Assembly: GCA_012295275.1 (NCBI GenBank)
Contig: CM022671.1
Coordinates: forward strand, 7,586,227 to 7,650,226
Direction: 5' to 3'
Length of the DNA: 64,000 nucleotides
From: Chrysomallon squamiferum
Lineage: Eukaryota; Mollusca; Gastropoda; Neomphalida; Peltospiridae
Below, one piece after another: positions 46,501-58,494 of this stretch (positions are counted from its first letter, which is position 1; every line of letters starts with the position of its first letter). The notes under the pieces are model-generated. The model was not told where the DNA came from. It saw nothing but the letters and a program-made list of their open reading frames with translations, and searched no databases. Position numbers and translations under genes: made by a program.

Positions 46501-48050
46501 TATTTTATTTCTATTTTTTCTTTATTAATTTATTTAAAAAGATTAAAAAAAAAAAAAAATTGCTAGTTTTATCATTCTAAACATTAGCTTATAAAATAAC
46601 AAAAAAAAATGTTCATATTTTTATATATTTATTGTTAAAAGAGAAGAATTTCATTTATATAAAATTATGGTAAGTTTTACCATTTTATTAATTATATTGT
46701 CTGAAGTAACAGATTTTATGCATTAATAATAAAACTGTTATTAAAATAAAATCATAAACAACCTGTCACAAACAGTTATCTGTTATAAATTTAAGTTTAT
46801 AATGAAATATGTTTAACCCATTTTTATTTTGTTAAAAGATAATAAAAAAATATTTTCAAAGTAAGACAGAAGAAATCTTTGAGAAACTAAAACAATGCAT
46901 TAAATACTTACAAAATATTAGTAATTTCTTCATGATACTTTCTTTGAATTACATCAAAATCTGGACTGTCATGCTTATACAATTCAATTTCCCTCTGAAA
47001 AATAATTGCAAATAAAAATATTATAATAACTACTTTTGTGGAAATTTTATTGACAATTAATATGAAACCTTTCAAAAAAAAAAAAATTGAAAAACCCCAG
47101 CAAAATCCAATTCTACACAGACAGCAGACTGCCCAGATTTTAATATCAAGTATTAAATATAAATCAGCTGAAATTATGTATTAAAAAATTACCTATGATG
47201 CTAATACTTAATGATATTTAATAATAAAAATAATAAAATAATACTTAATGATAAACATTTCTCACCTGGCTAAAGACTTTCTGCTGCCAATGAACAACAA
47301 AGTCATCTGTGTCATAAATCTGTAAATGTGAATTGTGCATATCCCGTAACTCCACAGACCCATCACTTGAAAGCTCGGTTGGAGGAACTATTGTTGCCGA
47401 AGTTACACGTTTCAAGTGAACTCTGAAATCACAACAATACTGTCAACATAAATATGGCAAAAATAGCTTTATTCATCACATTTATCAAATTCATATCGAA
47501 ACAAAAAGAATATTTATGTCATATTCAGGATGTTTGGATTGGTAATGGCTCTGTTGCAGATTACTGATGGAGGTCCAAAGGCAAATCTGCCTTGAAATTT
47601 CTGGACTTTACAGTTACGGAAATGCCCGTTATCATTATTATTGATTTTTAAATATATACATATATATATATATATATATTTTTTTTTACATATGACCTTA
47701 TTAAGATCTCTAAGAAACAGACAACTTCACCAGTTTCTTTGTGGTAGATACCAAGATTAATCCCCCCCACCAATATATGAGTATATAATGTTGTAGTCTA
47801 GTGATGAAACATGGAAGCTATTGATATTAATGGGAAAAATATCAGATAATGATTTATTGAATTTATAATAAAGATACAACAAAGGAAACTGATGTTATTA
47901 GAGGAAGCAATTTTCCAGTATTACTCATGTACTAAAAAAAACAGATATAAAACTACAAAAATTTATTTTACAAGGAGAATAAACAAATGTTTTAAAAGCA
48001 TAAAAATTAAAACGTACTCTTATTCGTTAAATTAAATTAAATTAAATTAC

Positions 48051-48081
<31 letters not shown>

Positions 48082-48704
48082 CATTAACAATAATAATAAA
48101 ATACTTATTTATTTATTTATTTATTTATTTCCTGACTGAAGAACTCTCTTTTTACTAATTACACCCCTGTAAATGCTCGTATGAAGTTTTGCTATTCATA
48201 TGAGCATGTGTGTCCTTATGATAAATGTTAAGATAATGAAAATAGCAACTGTTCCTCTTTAATTCATTATTTTGTTAATAAAATAATAAATATCTGATTA
48301 AGTTCATATTATTATTAATGATGATTACTTTAACAAATACACCAACATGTAATAATATTATGTATCTTATGTTAGTAAGTTGATGTAAATGACATTGATA
48401 CAGGTGTACCCACTGAATAAATTAATAGTGTTAGAGTATGCCTAACACTAACAGCCGTTTGTCAGGGTTCATGCACAAACATGAATATGAAGTTCCAAAA
48501 TATTTATATTTTGCTTTATATTTATATATTTAAAAATTAATAGCTTAGTTATAAATATGATTAACTAATAAAGAAAACTCTATTTTAAAAATATGGTTTA
48601 TGAAAAAAAACACCAAAAATCACATACTTGATTTTAAGGTTTTCAATTGGATCATTTGTTCTGTAATAAACAGTTCCGACATCAGGATCCCCAAGGTCCG
48701 CCAT
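37503..48704 (-). CDS. MKS1: Meckel syndrome type 1 protein (B9 domain, ciliary transition zone), twenty coding exons
   Basis: MKS1 forms, with B9D1 and B9D2, part of the MKS module that gates the ciliary transition zone. Coding exons in transcript order: 48704-48628, 47422-47266, 46994-46912, 46428-46359, 45898-45798, 45168-45037, 44754-44612, 44257-44212, 43296-43260, 42856-42800, 42494-42452, 42204-42142, 41836-41766, 41316-41238, 40437-40330, 40092-39959, 39366-39284, 38834-38775, 38080-38043, 37594-37503. All introns are GT-AG and phases agree; 1674 nt give 557 aa (human 559). N-terminal landmarks: VYYRTNDPIENLKIKVHLKR, WQQKVFSQ, NRLFTYVD, PPLQVMYIMADL, EHVLCELVL. The B9 (C2-like) domain begins near 302 (LRLVVYGEI, LYLHFFIDLP, AHFSFPFNVEFYY, IEVLSLDTWNRF). 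Then LRRFFIGGSSELED, LSKFGFRTESTGTVTLRL and a charged C-terminal helix. A CTGCAG acceptor about 18 nt upstream of the ATG may mark a 5' UTR intron. Confidence 0.96.
40989..41043 (+). repeat. Dispersed repeat, copy B, in MKS1 intron 14
   Basis: Second copy of the segment at 36276-36330, about 80 percent alike by eye. It lies between MKS1 exons 14 and 15. Confidence 0.55.
43375..43580. repeat. (CATA)n/(TA)n repeat in MKS1 intron 9
   Basis: Long run of CATA tetranucleotides with CAGA and CACA variants. It lies in the intron between exons 8 and 9 and yields spurious Tyr/Met/Cys/Val frames. Confidence 0.9.
47423..48627 (-). other. MKS1 intron 1
   Basis: A 1.2-kb intron with a GTATGT donor. It contains a TA tract (about 47655-47680) and AAAT/TTAT tetranucleotide tracts (about 48050-48130). 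No other feature is supportable. Confidence 0.85.
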
Positions 48705-48884
48705 TTCCAAACATTACAGTCCTGCAGTAAATAATAAAAGAAGATGGTTTTTCATTCATTTTTAAATTCAAAATATATTTTATTGAACACACTTAATACG
48801 CAGAGATTGTGGCAATGTTAACAATAATAAATTTATTGAATCTAGATTTTAATATTTAAGTGTGGTCCTGATAAACGTGACGTC
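48705..48884. promoter_or_regulatory. Compact bidirectional promoter of MKS1 and the divergent gene
   Basis: Only 180 bp separate the two start codons. A perfect cAMP-response element, TGACGTCA, lies at 48878-48885. The 12-mer AAATGGCGGACC covers the MKS1 ATG on the minus strand (48706-48695) and recurs on the plus strand at 48893-48904. Its AAxATGGCGG core resembles the YY1 motif often found over the starts of housekeeping genes. Confidence 0.6.
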
Positions 48885-48945
48885 ATGACCGCAAATGGCG
48901 GACCAAAGTCAATAGAAGTATGTCAGGACGACAACCCAATGAAAG
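48885..48945 (+). CDS. Candidate first coding exon of a divergent gene (partial)
   Basis: From ATG at 48885 the frame reads MTANGGPKSIEVCQDDNPMK plus one base, then a GTATTT donor (phase 1). The context is divergent from MKS1, with a CRE and a YY1-like motif at the same place. The remaining exons are not recognisable before 64000, so the first intron would exceed 15 kb. The reading M-ANG-Q-D-P-K is reminiscent of the N-terminus of Musashi RNA-binding proteins, but so short a match proves nothing. The CRE overlaps the ATG, so transcription could also start downstream, leaving this exon non-coding. A second ATG at 48895 in the 12-mer gives only MADQSQ and a stop. Confidence 0.4.
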
Positions 48946-49379
48946 GTATTTCAGTGACATTTACTTAAAAATGTACACTGTTTCTTTAGAATTGTAGTGA
49001 ATTGATATTACTTTATTTAATTATAGCTTAAATTAAATTATTAACAGTATTTTGGTTTATTTATGTCAACGGGATGTTGAACAGTTACTGTCCCAGCAAC
49101 TGAGCAAGTGCGTGTTGTTGACAAAGTATCCAAATTTTACGCCTTTTCCCTTTCTGACCTTTTGGTGGTTGTTTAATTTACAATTGTTAAATAAGTTAAT
49201 TACTCAGATATTACTTTAAAACTGAAAAATAGATTTATAACAGCCAAATCGGACAAAACTATTCACATATTTTGAAAGTTTTATCACACATAACTTACGT
49301 CATTTTTCATTTATTACGAAATTATTTCAAAATAAAAATATAGTTATTTTGTATTTTTTTAAATTTTAACATGTTTTAC

Positions 49380-49381
<2 letters not shown>

Positions 49382-49420
<39 letters not shown>
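49382..49420. repeat. (CA)n microsatellite
   Basis: A CA tract followed by degenerate ACAC/ATAC sequence to about 49475. Confidence 0.9.
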
Positions 49421-49425
<5 letters not shown>

Positions 49426-50287
49426 AACACATACATATACATATACACACACACACACATACACATTCGCACACAATGAAAAGTGTTTACAACACGTAGT
49501 GACGTATGTGTATTACAATACTAATAATGCTGATGAAATTTTATTATGTGTATGTTCCTGGCACATAAGATAAGTTCAAAGTAAGGAAAACAGTTTTAAA
49601 TGTACAGCTCCTTAAAGTTTCTGTTTTATTAATATAACTTGTATATTATATAGCAATTTGTTATTGTTTGTGCTATCATGGCGTTTATCATTATTTCTCT
49701 TTGTTTTCTTAATTATTATTTTATCACACACACACACACACACACACACAATAATAATAATAATAATGCAAATTTTATCAGAAACCAAAAATATGTTAAA
49801 TAAAATAAAATAAAATAAATAGAACAAATGAAATGAAAAAAAAATATTTAAAGTTAGCAATGTATTAAAGAATAAATATGTCTCATGGTTTTAAGATAAA
49901 CAGTATTAGTTGAAACACACAGATTTTCATTTTTTTTAAATTCACAAGCTTCCTTCTGATAACATACACTGAATATTTATAAATGTAAAAGTTAGAAGAT
50001 TTTTCAATTTAGAATGAAACATTTAATTCAGAAACAAAGCATTACTGGGTTGGCTAATCTAGGTCACATGCCAGAAGGTAAACTTGCCTTAAAAGTTTCT
50101 TCGAATTTAATTGTTTGTCATTTCAAAATAACATTTTGCACATTGAAAAAAAATTTCCTGTATTATTATTATCATTAATAATAATAATAAAAGAAGAAAA
50201 CTGATAATGTTAGTAAACAAAAAAAAAAAAAAAAAAATTTACATTTTCATTTTCAGTTTTTGAAAATTACATACTATTGTATTTTTC

Positions 50288-50291
<4 letters not shown>

Positions 50292-50347
<56 letters not shown>
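50292..50347. repeat. Poly(T) tract
   Basis: About 56 bases of T with a single A at 50321. Confidence 0.95.
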
Positions 50348-50354
<7 letters not shown>

Positions 50355-53300
50355 ACAGGTTAAGAATCTGTGTATTATTTTAGAAAATCAGAACAGATAA
50401 AATATTTGTATATAACTATTACCACAACTATGTTAGTTACCTTTTTTAGCTATATTAAAACAGTTGTTTTAAAATATTAATAACCAAATGGTCATTATTC
50501 ATCATTTGAACATTTACAGACACCATAAAGTGATTTAAAAAGACAAAGAATAGTTTTTATATAATATGTCAAAGGAAATGTTCTGCTACCCTTCCTAGAA
50601 CTACTTACATAAGTAACAAAAAATAGCTGGTTTTATATACCTTCCCATTATTAGTAAAGTATATACTTATCATTTACAAGGAAACCAGTAATGGTAGTCA
50701 TGTTTTTTAAATTTAATATTAACATCAACAGTTTATTATTTTTATTGTTTTATTATTGTTATTGTTATTGTTATTGTTATTATTACTTCTGAATTTTAAA
50801 CATATGTGAAGTAGATAATATACAAATATACAGACATCTAACTGGCCAAATATTAAAAGAGTGTGCATTTACATTTTTCACTGAAATAGCTTTTTCTGTA
50901 CATAACATATCACAATAGGTTTGTCACTAATGATTTATAATTTCTATTTAAAGTAGAACTGTTTGAAACAATAAATTTGAATTTATTATTATTATTATTT
51001 TTAACCTTTTTTTTTTTTTTTTTTTTTTATTGCATGAACTTAAAAGAAATGAATTTTTTTTATTAATGCTTACATTTTTTATCTTTGTGTAGATGTATGT
51101 ATGTATGGAAAATACTGACTTGGTTCTTGGGGAACATATTAAATTGTCTGAATGTTTAATATAAGTTTTATAACCATCAGATACATATGGCTATTTTTAT
51201 AGACAGAGTCCCAAAATTGAAGAAATAAATAATGATGATAAAAATAAAATAAAACAGGGATGACAGTTTATTTAAAATGAAATGGGTATACATCTGTGTC
51301 ATGTCAAAATACAACAGAAATACAGTATTTTAAATTTATTTCAGTGATACTTACTCAAGATTTATGCATGTATTTTCCTGTTGGCAGTCTTAGGAATTTT
51401 AAATTTAGAATTCTGTTTTCTATTATTGTTATTGCTGTGTATATTTTGAGTCATGTTTCTTGATCACCTGCATTTTATTTCTTATAACTGTCAAAGCCTG
51501 TCAATGGTTATTTGTTTTGTACATATGTAGGCAGTGGATTTTTTAAAATTTATTTATTTATTGAATAGAAATTCTCTTATATTTAGATTGTTACTGATGA
51601 GCATTTTCATCATTTGTTTGTCCTTCGGATAAGGTTAGAATGGTTGTCACGGTTACAGAAAACCTGATTACAAATGCTTCTATGTCTAGCGTTACAGATT
51701 GTTGTTACAATTATATAAAATATTAAAGATGCATTTTGCATAAAAATATTCTATAATTTGTGGTATAACTGTAAAAGCTCTGACCCCAAAAATAACAAAA
51801 TTAATATTTGTTAACAGTATTAGTACTGATAGTATGTTATAAATTACATACAACAGCAGGCATTATATTTGGAACTGGTTGATTATAGTTTTAATTTTTC
51901 ATGGCTACATCTGAACATGTATTCATGAATATCTGTAATTTGTGTATAATATATTGGATCATATAATAATTAAAACATTTCTTATAGTTTGTTTCCATTT
52001 CCTTCATAAGATGTACGTGACTGAATATCGGTGGTAAATAGTCACTGAAATACGAATTAAAAGACTAAAAATGTTCCTATTTTAGTACATACAAACTAAA
52101 ACTATAAAACATTACTTACTTGTGTATGTTTATGTTTAATAATAGTAGAAATGTATGCACTGAACAGATATTTTGATTTTTCTTTTATGTTTTTAAATGT
52201 CATAGTCATTATGTATTATTGATTATACAGAACAAATGTTACTTCATGTCTATATCTTTACTGTCTTTTGCGTAGTCAGTTTACCTAATTAGGTCTGAAG
52301 TAAAAGCTGGCTTTAATGGCAGCAGTCATAAATAGCACAGAGCTTTGAGATGCATAGGTTGTAAGTCTAGAATATACAAATTGATGACACAAGGAAGGAT
52401 GGGTTTTCTTTTGATTCTTTGTCGTCTGCAATTACCAGATTTATTTAATATCGGTAAAGAAAAGAAAAAGAAAAATGAAATAACAAAGGTCTGAAACGCA
52501 GACCATATATTGCTTGTTATGATGTCATTGATTTGATAATGTCAGTCTGCTGCAAGGTTAATGAATTCCAGTAACATGGTCTGTGTTGTAGTAGATAGAT
52601 AATTACTGGAATTTACACTGTTGCTGTATTGATCTGACTGAACTAAACATAGTACTTGTGATTTCCATACAGTTGTGTGTGCATGTTTATTCATTAAATC
52701 CTGAAAGGTATTTGTATCCAAGAAGACAACAAAGAGATATTTAAAAAAAAAAAAAAAAAAAGTCTGCATGAAATATGTTGATTGTACACGGTTCTGATGA
52801 TGTAGGTATTGATATCTTATTTACAAGTTCAACATACATCAGAACTATGCATTTGATATCAAATGTAGATTGAATATTTCTGACCTACTAAAGTCATATA
52901 TGTATTTGTATTTTTTCCTGTATAAACTGAAAATTTCACAGAAAAAATGTAAAAGGTTGTATGTAAACATCACGTGAAGTTATTTTTGATTGGATCAAAA
53001 TATAGCTGCTATGGATATGAACCATTCAAAATGAAATCCTGAGAGTAGTGAAAAATGACATGGATGTTCCTGTATGTTATGCTTGGTGAAGGTTAGAAGT
53101 TGTTTACAAGCAAAAGCCATTATCAAATTGATTAGTTTGAAGAGAATCCACCAAAATAGACAAGAAAACCCAATGCAGACATTTTGCATGTATCATACAT
53201 AGGTTTTACTATAGGACTACATTCTGTCTCTGCAGATCACAATGAATTTAAAAAACATATATTAATAAGATAATAAAATTCAATATCCAGATACAAATTT

Positions 53301-53459
53301 ATATAATCAAGACTTTCAAACTGTTTTTTGAGTAAGAAGGACTATAACTTGTGGTCATCGTGCAAATATTGTTATTTACTTGTGAAACTGAGGGCTCAGT
53401 GGACCTGAAAGCAGTGTGAGAATTGTCTTGAGGACAGATTTTTAAATAAAATAATAATA

Positions 53460-53708
53460 GGGTCATTCCATGTCAAATCACCCAATGGGTTAAACCCGAC
53501 CATCTCAGATTTTTATGAAACTTGGTACACTTGTTGACTGGGATCCCACAGCACCAAATCTGAAATTTTAGGCCAATTGGATCAGTGGTGTGGGTTATAT
53601 GCCCCCCAAAAATTTTTTTTACCACCAACCTTTGAACCAAGTTTCATAAAAATCTGGTCGGGTTTACATTTTTTTTGGGGGGTGGGGTGATTTGACATGG
53701 AATGACCC
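53460..53708. mobile_element. Non-autonomous DNA transposon (MITE), 249 bp, long imperfect TIRs
   Basis: The left end reads GGGTCATTCCATGTCAAATC and the right end is its reverse complement. The inverted match continues inward through AAACCCGACCA and ATTTTTATGAAACTTGGT, so each arm is about 70-75 bp with small indels. AATA flanks both ends (53456-53459 and 53709-53712), a possible target duplication, though the left flank is AT-rich and low in complexity. No coding frame. The superfamily is not assigned. Confidence 0.8.
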
Positions 53709-55985
53709 AATAGCAGATTTTTTCCAAGGTCATTAGTATGGTCTAAAATTTTACTTATCAGTTCTGAAAGAAAAAAAACTTTTCAAAGTTCTTATTCCTC
53801 CATCTTTGACAATTTCTATACAGTAGCTTCTGTTCATCTTTAAGAATTCCTTTCAGTGAATAAAATTAAGTGGCGATAAGACCAAGTCAAACTATCTCTA
53901 TGTCCTTAATGTTTCCTAGAGAAGGCCTGTGTTCCTTCATTGGGCTCTAAAATCTTGATGTTTATAAAACTGATATTTTAATTCTTTCTTTCTTTTTACT
54001 ACAAGTGCTAGGCAAAAGAACCAAACAGCATTGAAAAGATTTTCAGTTTTCATGCAACAAAATCTCATGAATCATTATGGCAGCTACTGCTGAGCCAGAA
54101 TTGTTTCAACTGGAGATTTTGACTTGTGTTCTGAAATCAGAACACATGAAAATCTTCACAAGTTTTGACAAAATTGTTGGGTCTAGATTGAAATCACCCA
54201 GCATTAAGCCATATGTACAGATTAATTTAGTCTCCAGGAATATTCAGACTATCAAAGCTGCTGTTTGTGTCAAGTTTAGACGAAAGCCCTGCTGTCTATT
54301 AATGAAATGTCTCAGTCCTGAAATAGTTTTGATTTCTGAATTTGGGTTTTTTGGTATATATAAGATACTTTAAGGAATGAACCTAAATTTAAGTATAAAA
54401 ATCATTTATGTTTCATATATAGCTTGTCTATACAAAACCTGAAGATAATTTTAAAGACTTTATAATAACATTTTTTGCTTGAAAATAATTGGTATACTAT
54501 TAAGTTATTAACCAAACAGAAAAAGATGATTATGCTACCATGTCTATTTATAAAAAGTTTGTATTTTGTAATTTCATACTCAAGATGCATAGACAGAATT
54601 GAGGGATAGGTAATCATTTTATTCACACACATACATGCACACACACACTTATAAGATATTTACTAAATCAGTTTACATTACAGAAGAGGAATGATTCTGT
54701 ATTTTATCCCTTTTCGTAGACAGACTGATTAATGCTTAACCTTTTCTTTTTTCATTTTCCTTTTTTAAAAATAATTACCCTGATTACAGAAGTAATGTGA
54801 CAAAGAATTAATCTAGTGAAGTTATAAGCTTTTATAAGTATAGATCAATAATAGCCTTTCCCTCTATTTTTACAACTGCTAGAATCACTACATTAAGCTA
54901 AACCCACTTCCTTCTTTTGGTCACACACTGATTTAAACATTTTATTTTTGTTTTGTTCCTGTTTCAGTTTTGTAGTGTGACAGTTTACATTAAAGAACAT
55001 ACATTAAAGGTTCATTTTACAATCTCCAGTAAAAAGCGGGCAGTGATCACAATTTCATGTCACTGTTTCTTTTTATGTAGAAAAAACATTCTTAATATCA
55101 AATAACATTATTAACTACTCTAAGTGTCCATTAAAACAGATCACATTTAGAAGAGTAGTAAAAGACTTTTATTTTTCATCTATAATTAAATGGGGAATAG
55201 ATTGTATTTTTGGATTAGAATACATAAAAAAAAAAAAAAAGGCAACTGACACAAGAATGAACACCATAAAACACTTCTACATAAATATAAAATTATTTTA
55301 TTTCATTTCATTATTCTGTTGATCTTGTTATTCACTTCTCTATATGAGACTGGAAAATAACAAATTCTGCTGTTAGAAAAAATTAAAGGGAGGTTTCAAA
55401 AGTTCTTTTACCATTGTTTTTTTTTCATCCCAACCACAAAAAACCCCCAAACAACACTAATAATAATAACTGAAAATAATTCTTAAATAAGACCTTTTTT
55501 TGGAGGAGGGGTTAAAAGGGGACAAATCTGGTTTGATTGATAACTCGGCTTTCATTAAGGAAAAGCATCATTATTCATGACAGAAAACCAGACTGTGGCA
55601 GCCAGGTCTTTTTGTTTTTTGGAAGTGGTTTGCAATCTGCTTTTTTCTGTTGGGAAAGCCGCAGCACCCATTTTACTAAAACAGTGCGTTATTGATTTTC
55701 TGATCCTCAGATTTGTGTCGCGAGCACAGCCAGGTCATGTAGATGGTACTTGGAAGACAGTAACTAGCTGTGCAGCCTTCTGGTCGTGATAGCTTGTTTT
55801 CAGTGATCAACAGGTGCTTTTGAAACAAGGACGGACATTAATTTAGACAAGCTCTGAGATGATCACTTCAGAAATAATCCTCAACGTGATCATTGTAATT
55901 AGCTTTTTCTCAGTTTGCTGTGGGTTTATGTGTACTTTGGAATGGATCAGATAACAAACGGAAAAATAGAAAATCCTGAAGAACT

Positions 55986-56027
55986 TTTTTTTTTTTTTTT
56001 TTTTTTAATTTTTTTTTTTTTTTTTTT
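55986..56027. repeat. Poly(T) tract
   Basis: Two T runs separated by AA. It abuts the fold-back element that follows. Confidence 0.9.
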
Positions 56028-56040
56028 GTAGATAAATAAC

Positions 56041-56282
56041 GTAGATAAATAACCAAACAAACAAATTAAAAAAATAAAGCCAATGAATGCCAATATACAG
56101 CAGACAGAAGATCTGATTTTAAAATAAAATATATAATTATTGGTATGCAGTAAATAAAAAGAAAATCAGATATGTATAAGGTGCCAATTCATTTTATTTT
56201 AAAATCAGATCTTCTGTCTGCTGTATATTGACATTCATTGGCTTTATTTTTTAAATTTCTGTTTGTAACATTATTTATCTAT
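56041..56282. mobile_element. Fold-back element with arms of about 90 bp
   Basis: The left arm (56041-56130) and right arm (56190-56282) are near-perfect reverse complements, including AGCCAATGAATG, CAATATACAGCAGACAGAAG and ATCTGATTTTAAAATAAAAT. Only scattered substitutions break the outer third. About 60 bp lie between the arms. GTAGATAAATAAC is directly repeated at the left edge (about 56028-56040 and 56041-56053). It could be a MITE or a replication-derived palindrome. Confidence 0.75.
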
Positions 56283-57092
56283 CTTATTTTATCTGCTTTG
56301 CAGCCTATTGTCACATGAATATGTAACATTCTGAATGTGGGTAAAATTGATATTACACTGAATATATGTTTTAAAAATATATAAAATTCACTGTTGTCTA
56401 AAAGATGACATTTTTTTAATCATTAAAAGAATATAATATTGTTGCAAGTATTTAAAACTTCTGTGTGTGCTTACATTTTTTGTTTTACAGTTTATTTGTT
56501 TATATAGATACCCTTGCTTTTAATTTAAAGGATTTTTTACTAGAGAATAGATGTAACTTTTGTATGTATGGATTCTGTCTGCAGAAATTGTGGTAATTTA
56601 TCATTCTTCAGTGTGGTCAAAGAAAAAAATAATTTCAAAAAAATGAAAGTACTTGAAATGGTGTCTGATACATTAAGATTCATTCAGTATAAATGCAGAA
56701 AGAAGAACAGTTGGATAACTGTCTGGAATCAGTAATTTGAATTAATTATGCAAATTTATTAATAGAGTTAAGTATAAACTGACACATTTAGCTATTGGTT
56801 TCCATGATTTATGTCTCATCATTTATGTTTTAATGTTTTTATATTGAGTAAAACATATGAACAAACATAATGATATTTATCAGAAAAGAGAACAGTTCTG
56901 AGTAAATAATTTTTTAAGTTATTCATTTCAATTTTTAATATATATAAATACTTTTCAATTTAATAATTGAAAAATCCATCTGATATATTTGTGGAACATT
57001 GAATAAAAGGTCAGAAATATATTTGAAAATGTATCCCTTTTAAAAATTTAATAATAAAGATGAAAAAACTGCATATATAAATAATATATTCT

Positions 57093-57117
57093 GTGTGTGT
57101 GTGTGTGTGTGTGTGTG
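57093..57117. repeat. (TG)n microsatellite
   Basis: A short clean TG tract. Confidence 0.85.
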
Positions 57118-58452
57118 AAGTACAATCTGCTGTAAATGCAAATTACAAATCTTAGAAATTACAATCAAAAGAAAGAAAACCATAGTGTGTTCTACTTTTT
57201 AAAATGTTTATTTATAATTGATGTTAACTGTCGTGTTGGAAGAATATCAAGAAGCATATGTTTAATGAACGTTGCTTCTTCGTTACGTGACTGACAAATG
57301 AGGATGCAGAATGTCAATCTCTAATTAGAATCCTGCTTGTAGAATTAATTGGGAATTGTATCGTGTCCTTGCCATATGACAAGAATAGACTGTGTCCACT
57401 GGGCACAGCACTACAGTTGTGATTCTGCTTGCTTGTATTGAATTTCTCAGTATTGATCTAGCTACGAAATAACAAGCAAAGAGGTTATGCACATGACATG
57501 TTTGAAGATTTAAGATCTTCTTGCTTTCTAATGGTATATTTGACACGAGTGATGGATAACATATGATAGTGATACATAATGGTATTATGTACTAGAGAAA
57601 ACAACTCCAGACCTCATGATTTTCAGTAATCTGTCACGTGTGAAGCAAAATAGACAACAAATGTAAACTATATAATGTATTTTAATTTCAGACTGTCATC
57701 TGTTATTGGATTTAGGTCTATAGCCTGTTAGTTGAATTTGATTATTCTTGAGTATTTATAATGAGACGTGAAGCCATTTTACATTTTATAGTTGAATGTT
57801 TCACGACGTCTTTTGACAGAAAACAAATTGAGTTTTTCAGATTTTTATTTACCATTACTTTTATTACCATTTTAAAATAAGGTGGTTTTAAAAAAAAAAA
57901 AAAAAAAAAACTGTATTTTATTTATTTTAAAAAGAAATATAATGCAACAAGGCTTGTATGTTGGCCTATTTGACCAGATTTGAATTAAAAAAATTTAAAT
58001 TGTATTTCGCAAATGTTACAACTGTACAGTTTGTGAGTTGGCTGGATTCATAACAGATTGCTGAACTATATTTCTGCCATTTTGAAAAACAGACATGAGT
58101 TAATATAAATCAGGACAGACGTCATTAATACGAGAAAAAGGTGCTAATTGTGTTGTTAACAAGCAGATTAAAAAAAAAAAAAAAAAAAAAAAAGTACAAC
58201 GGAACCAAGAAAATAAATAATCTCTAGGAATTGCATCAACGACACTGCTAGAACAAGATCAAAATAGAATAATCATCAGCAGTTTTTCCTTATATTGGCT
58301 TGGCTACATTTGCTTATTCAGTACGTGTTGATCGCATGTTTGGCTCTGATGGATATTGTGTTCATGTAACTCTTTATTTGGAGCTGTAGATCGTCAAGCT
58401 GTCCCTCGTGGCTTTCTAAAATGTTTCCTAATCAAGTATGTTATGGCCAGCC

Positions 58453-58494
58453 ATGGGATCCAAGGATAATGTACAATCACCATTACTGGAAAAG
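58453..58494 (+). CDS. Candidate alternative first coding exon, MGSKDNVQSPLLEK
   Basis: An ATG with strong context (G at -3 and G at +4; GCCATGGGA) opens a 14-codon frame that ends AAAAG before a GTAGAG donor, phase 0. It sits in an island of higher-complexity sequence in otherwise AT-rich DNA. A competing frame from 58425 reads MFPNQVCYGQPWDPRIMYNH and onward to the same donor in phase 2. Neither phase equals that of the exon at 48885-48945, so they cannot all splice to one downstream exon in frame. Could be the start of the divergent gene, of another gene, or a chance pattern. Confidence 0.2.

Noticed and set aside
47520-47640. Similarity to a segment near 50040-50100 (ATTGGTAATGG..., GGCAAATCTGCCTT versus GGTAAACTTGCCTT)
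   Set aside because: The match is too short and gapped by eye to call a repeat family.
54077-54373. 98-codon plus-strand frame starting MAATAEPELFQLEI
   Set aside because: Normal composition, but no family resemblance, no splice context and no supporting neighbour. Kept only as a complex patch.
55577-55789. 70-codon plus-strand frame
   Set aside because: No recognisable motif; more likely part of a non-coding island.
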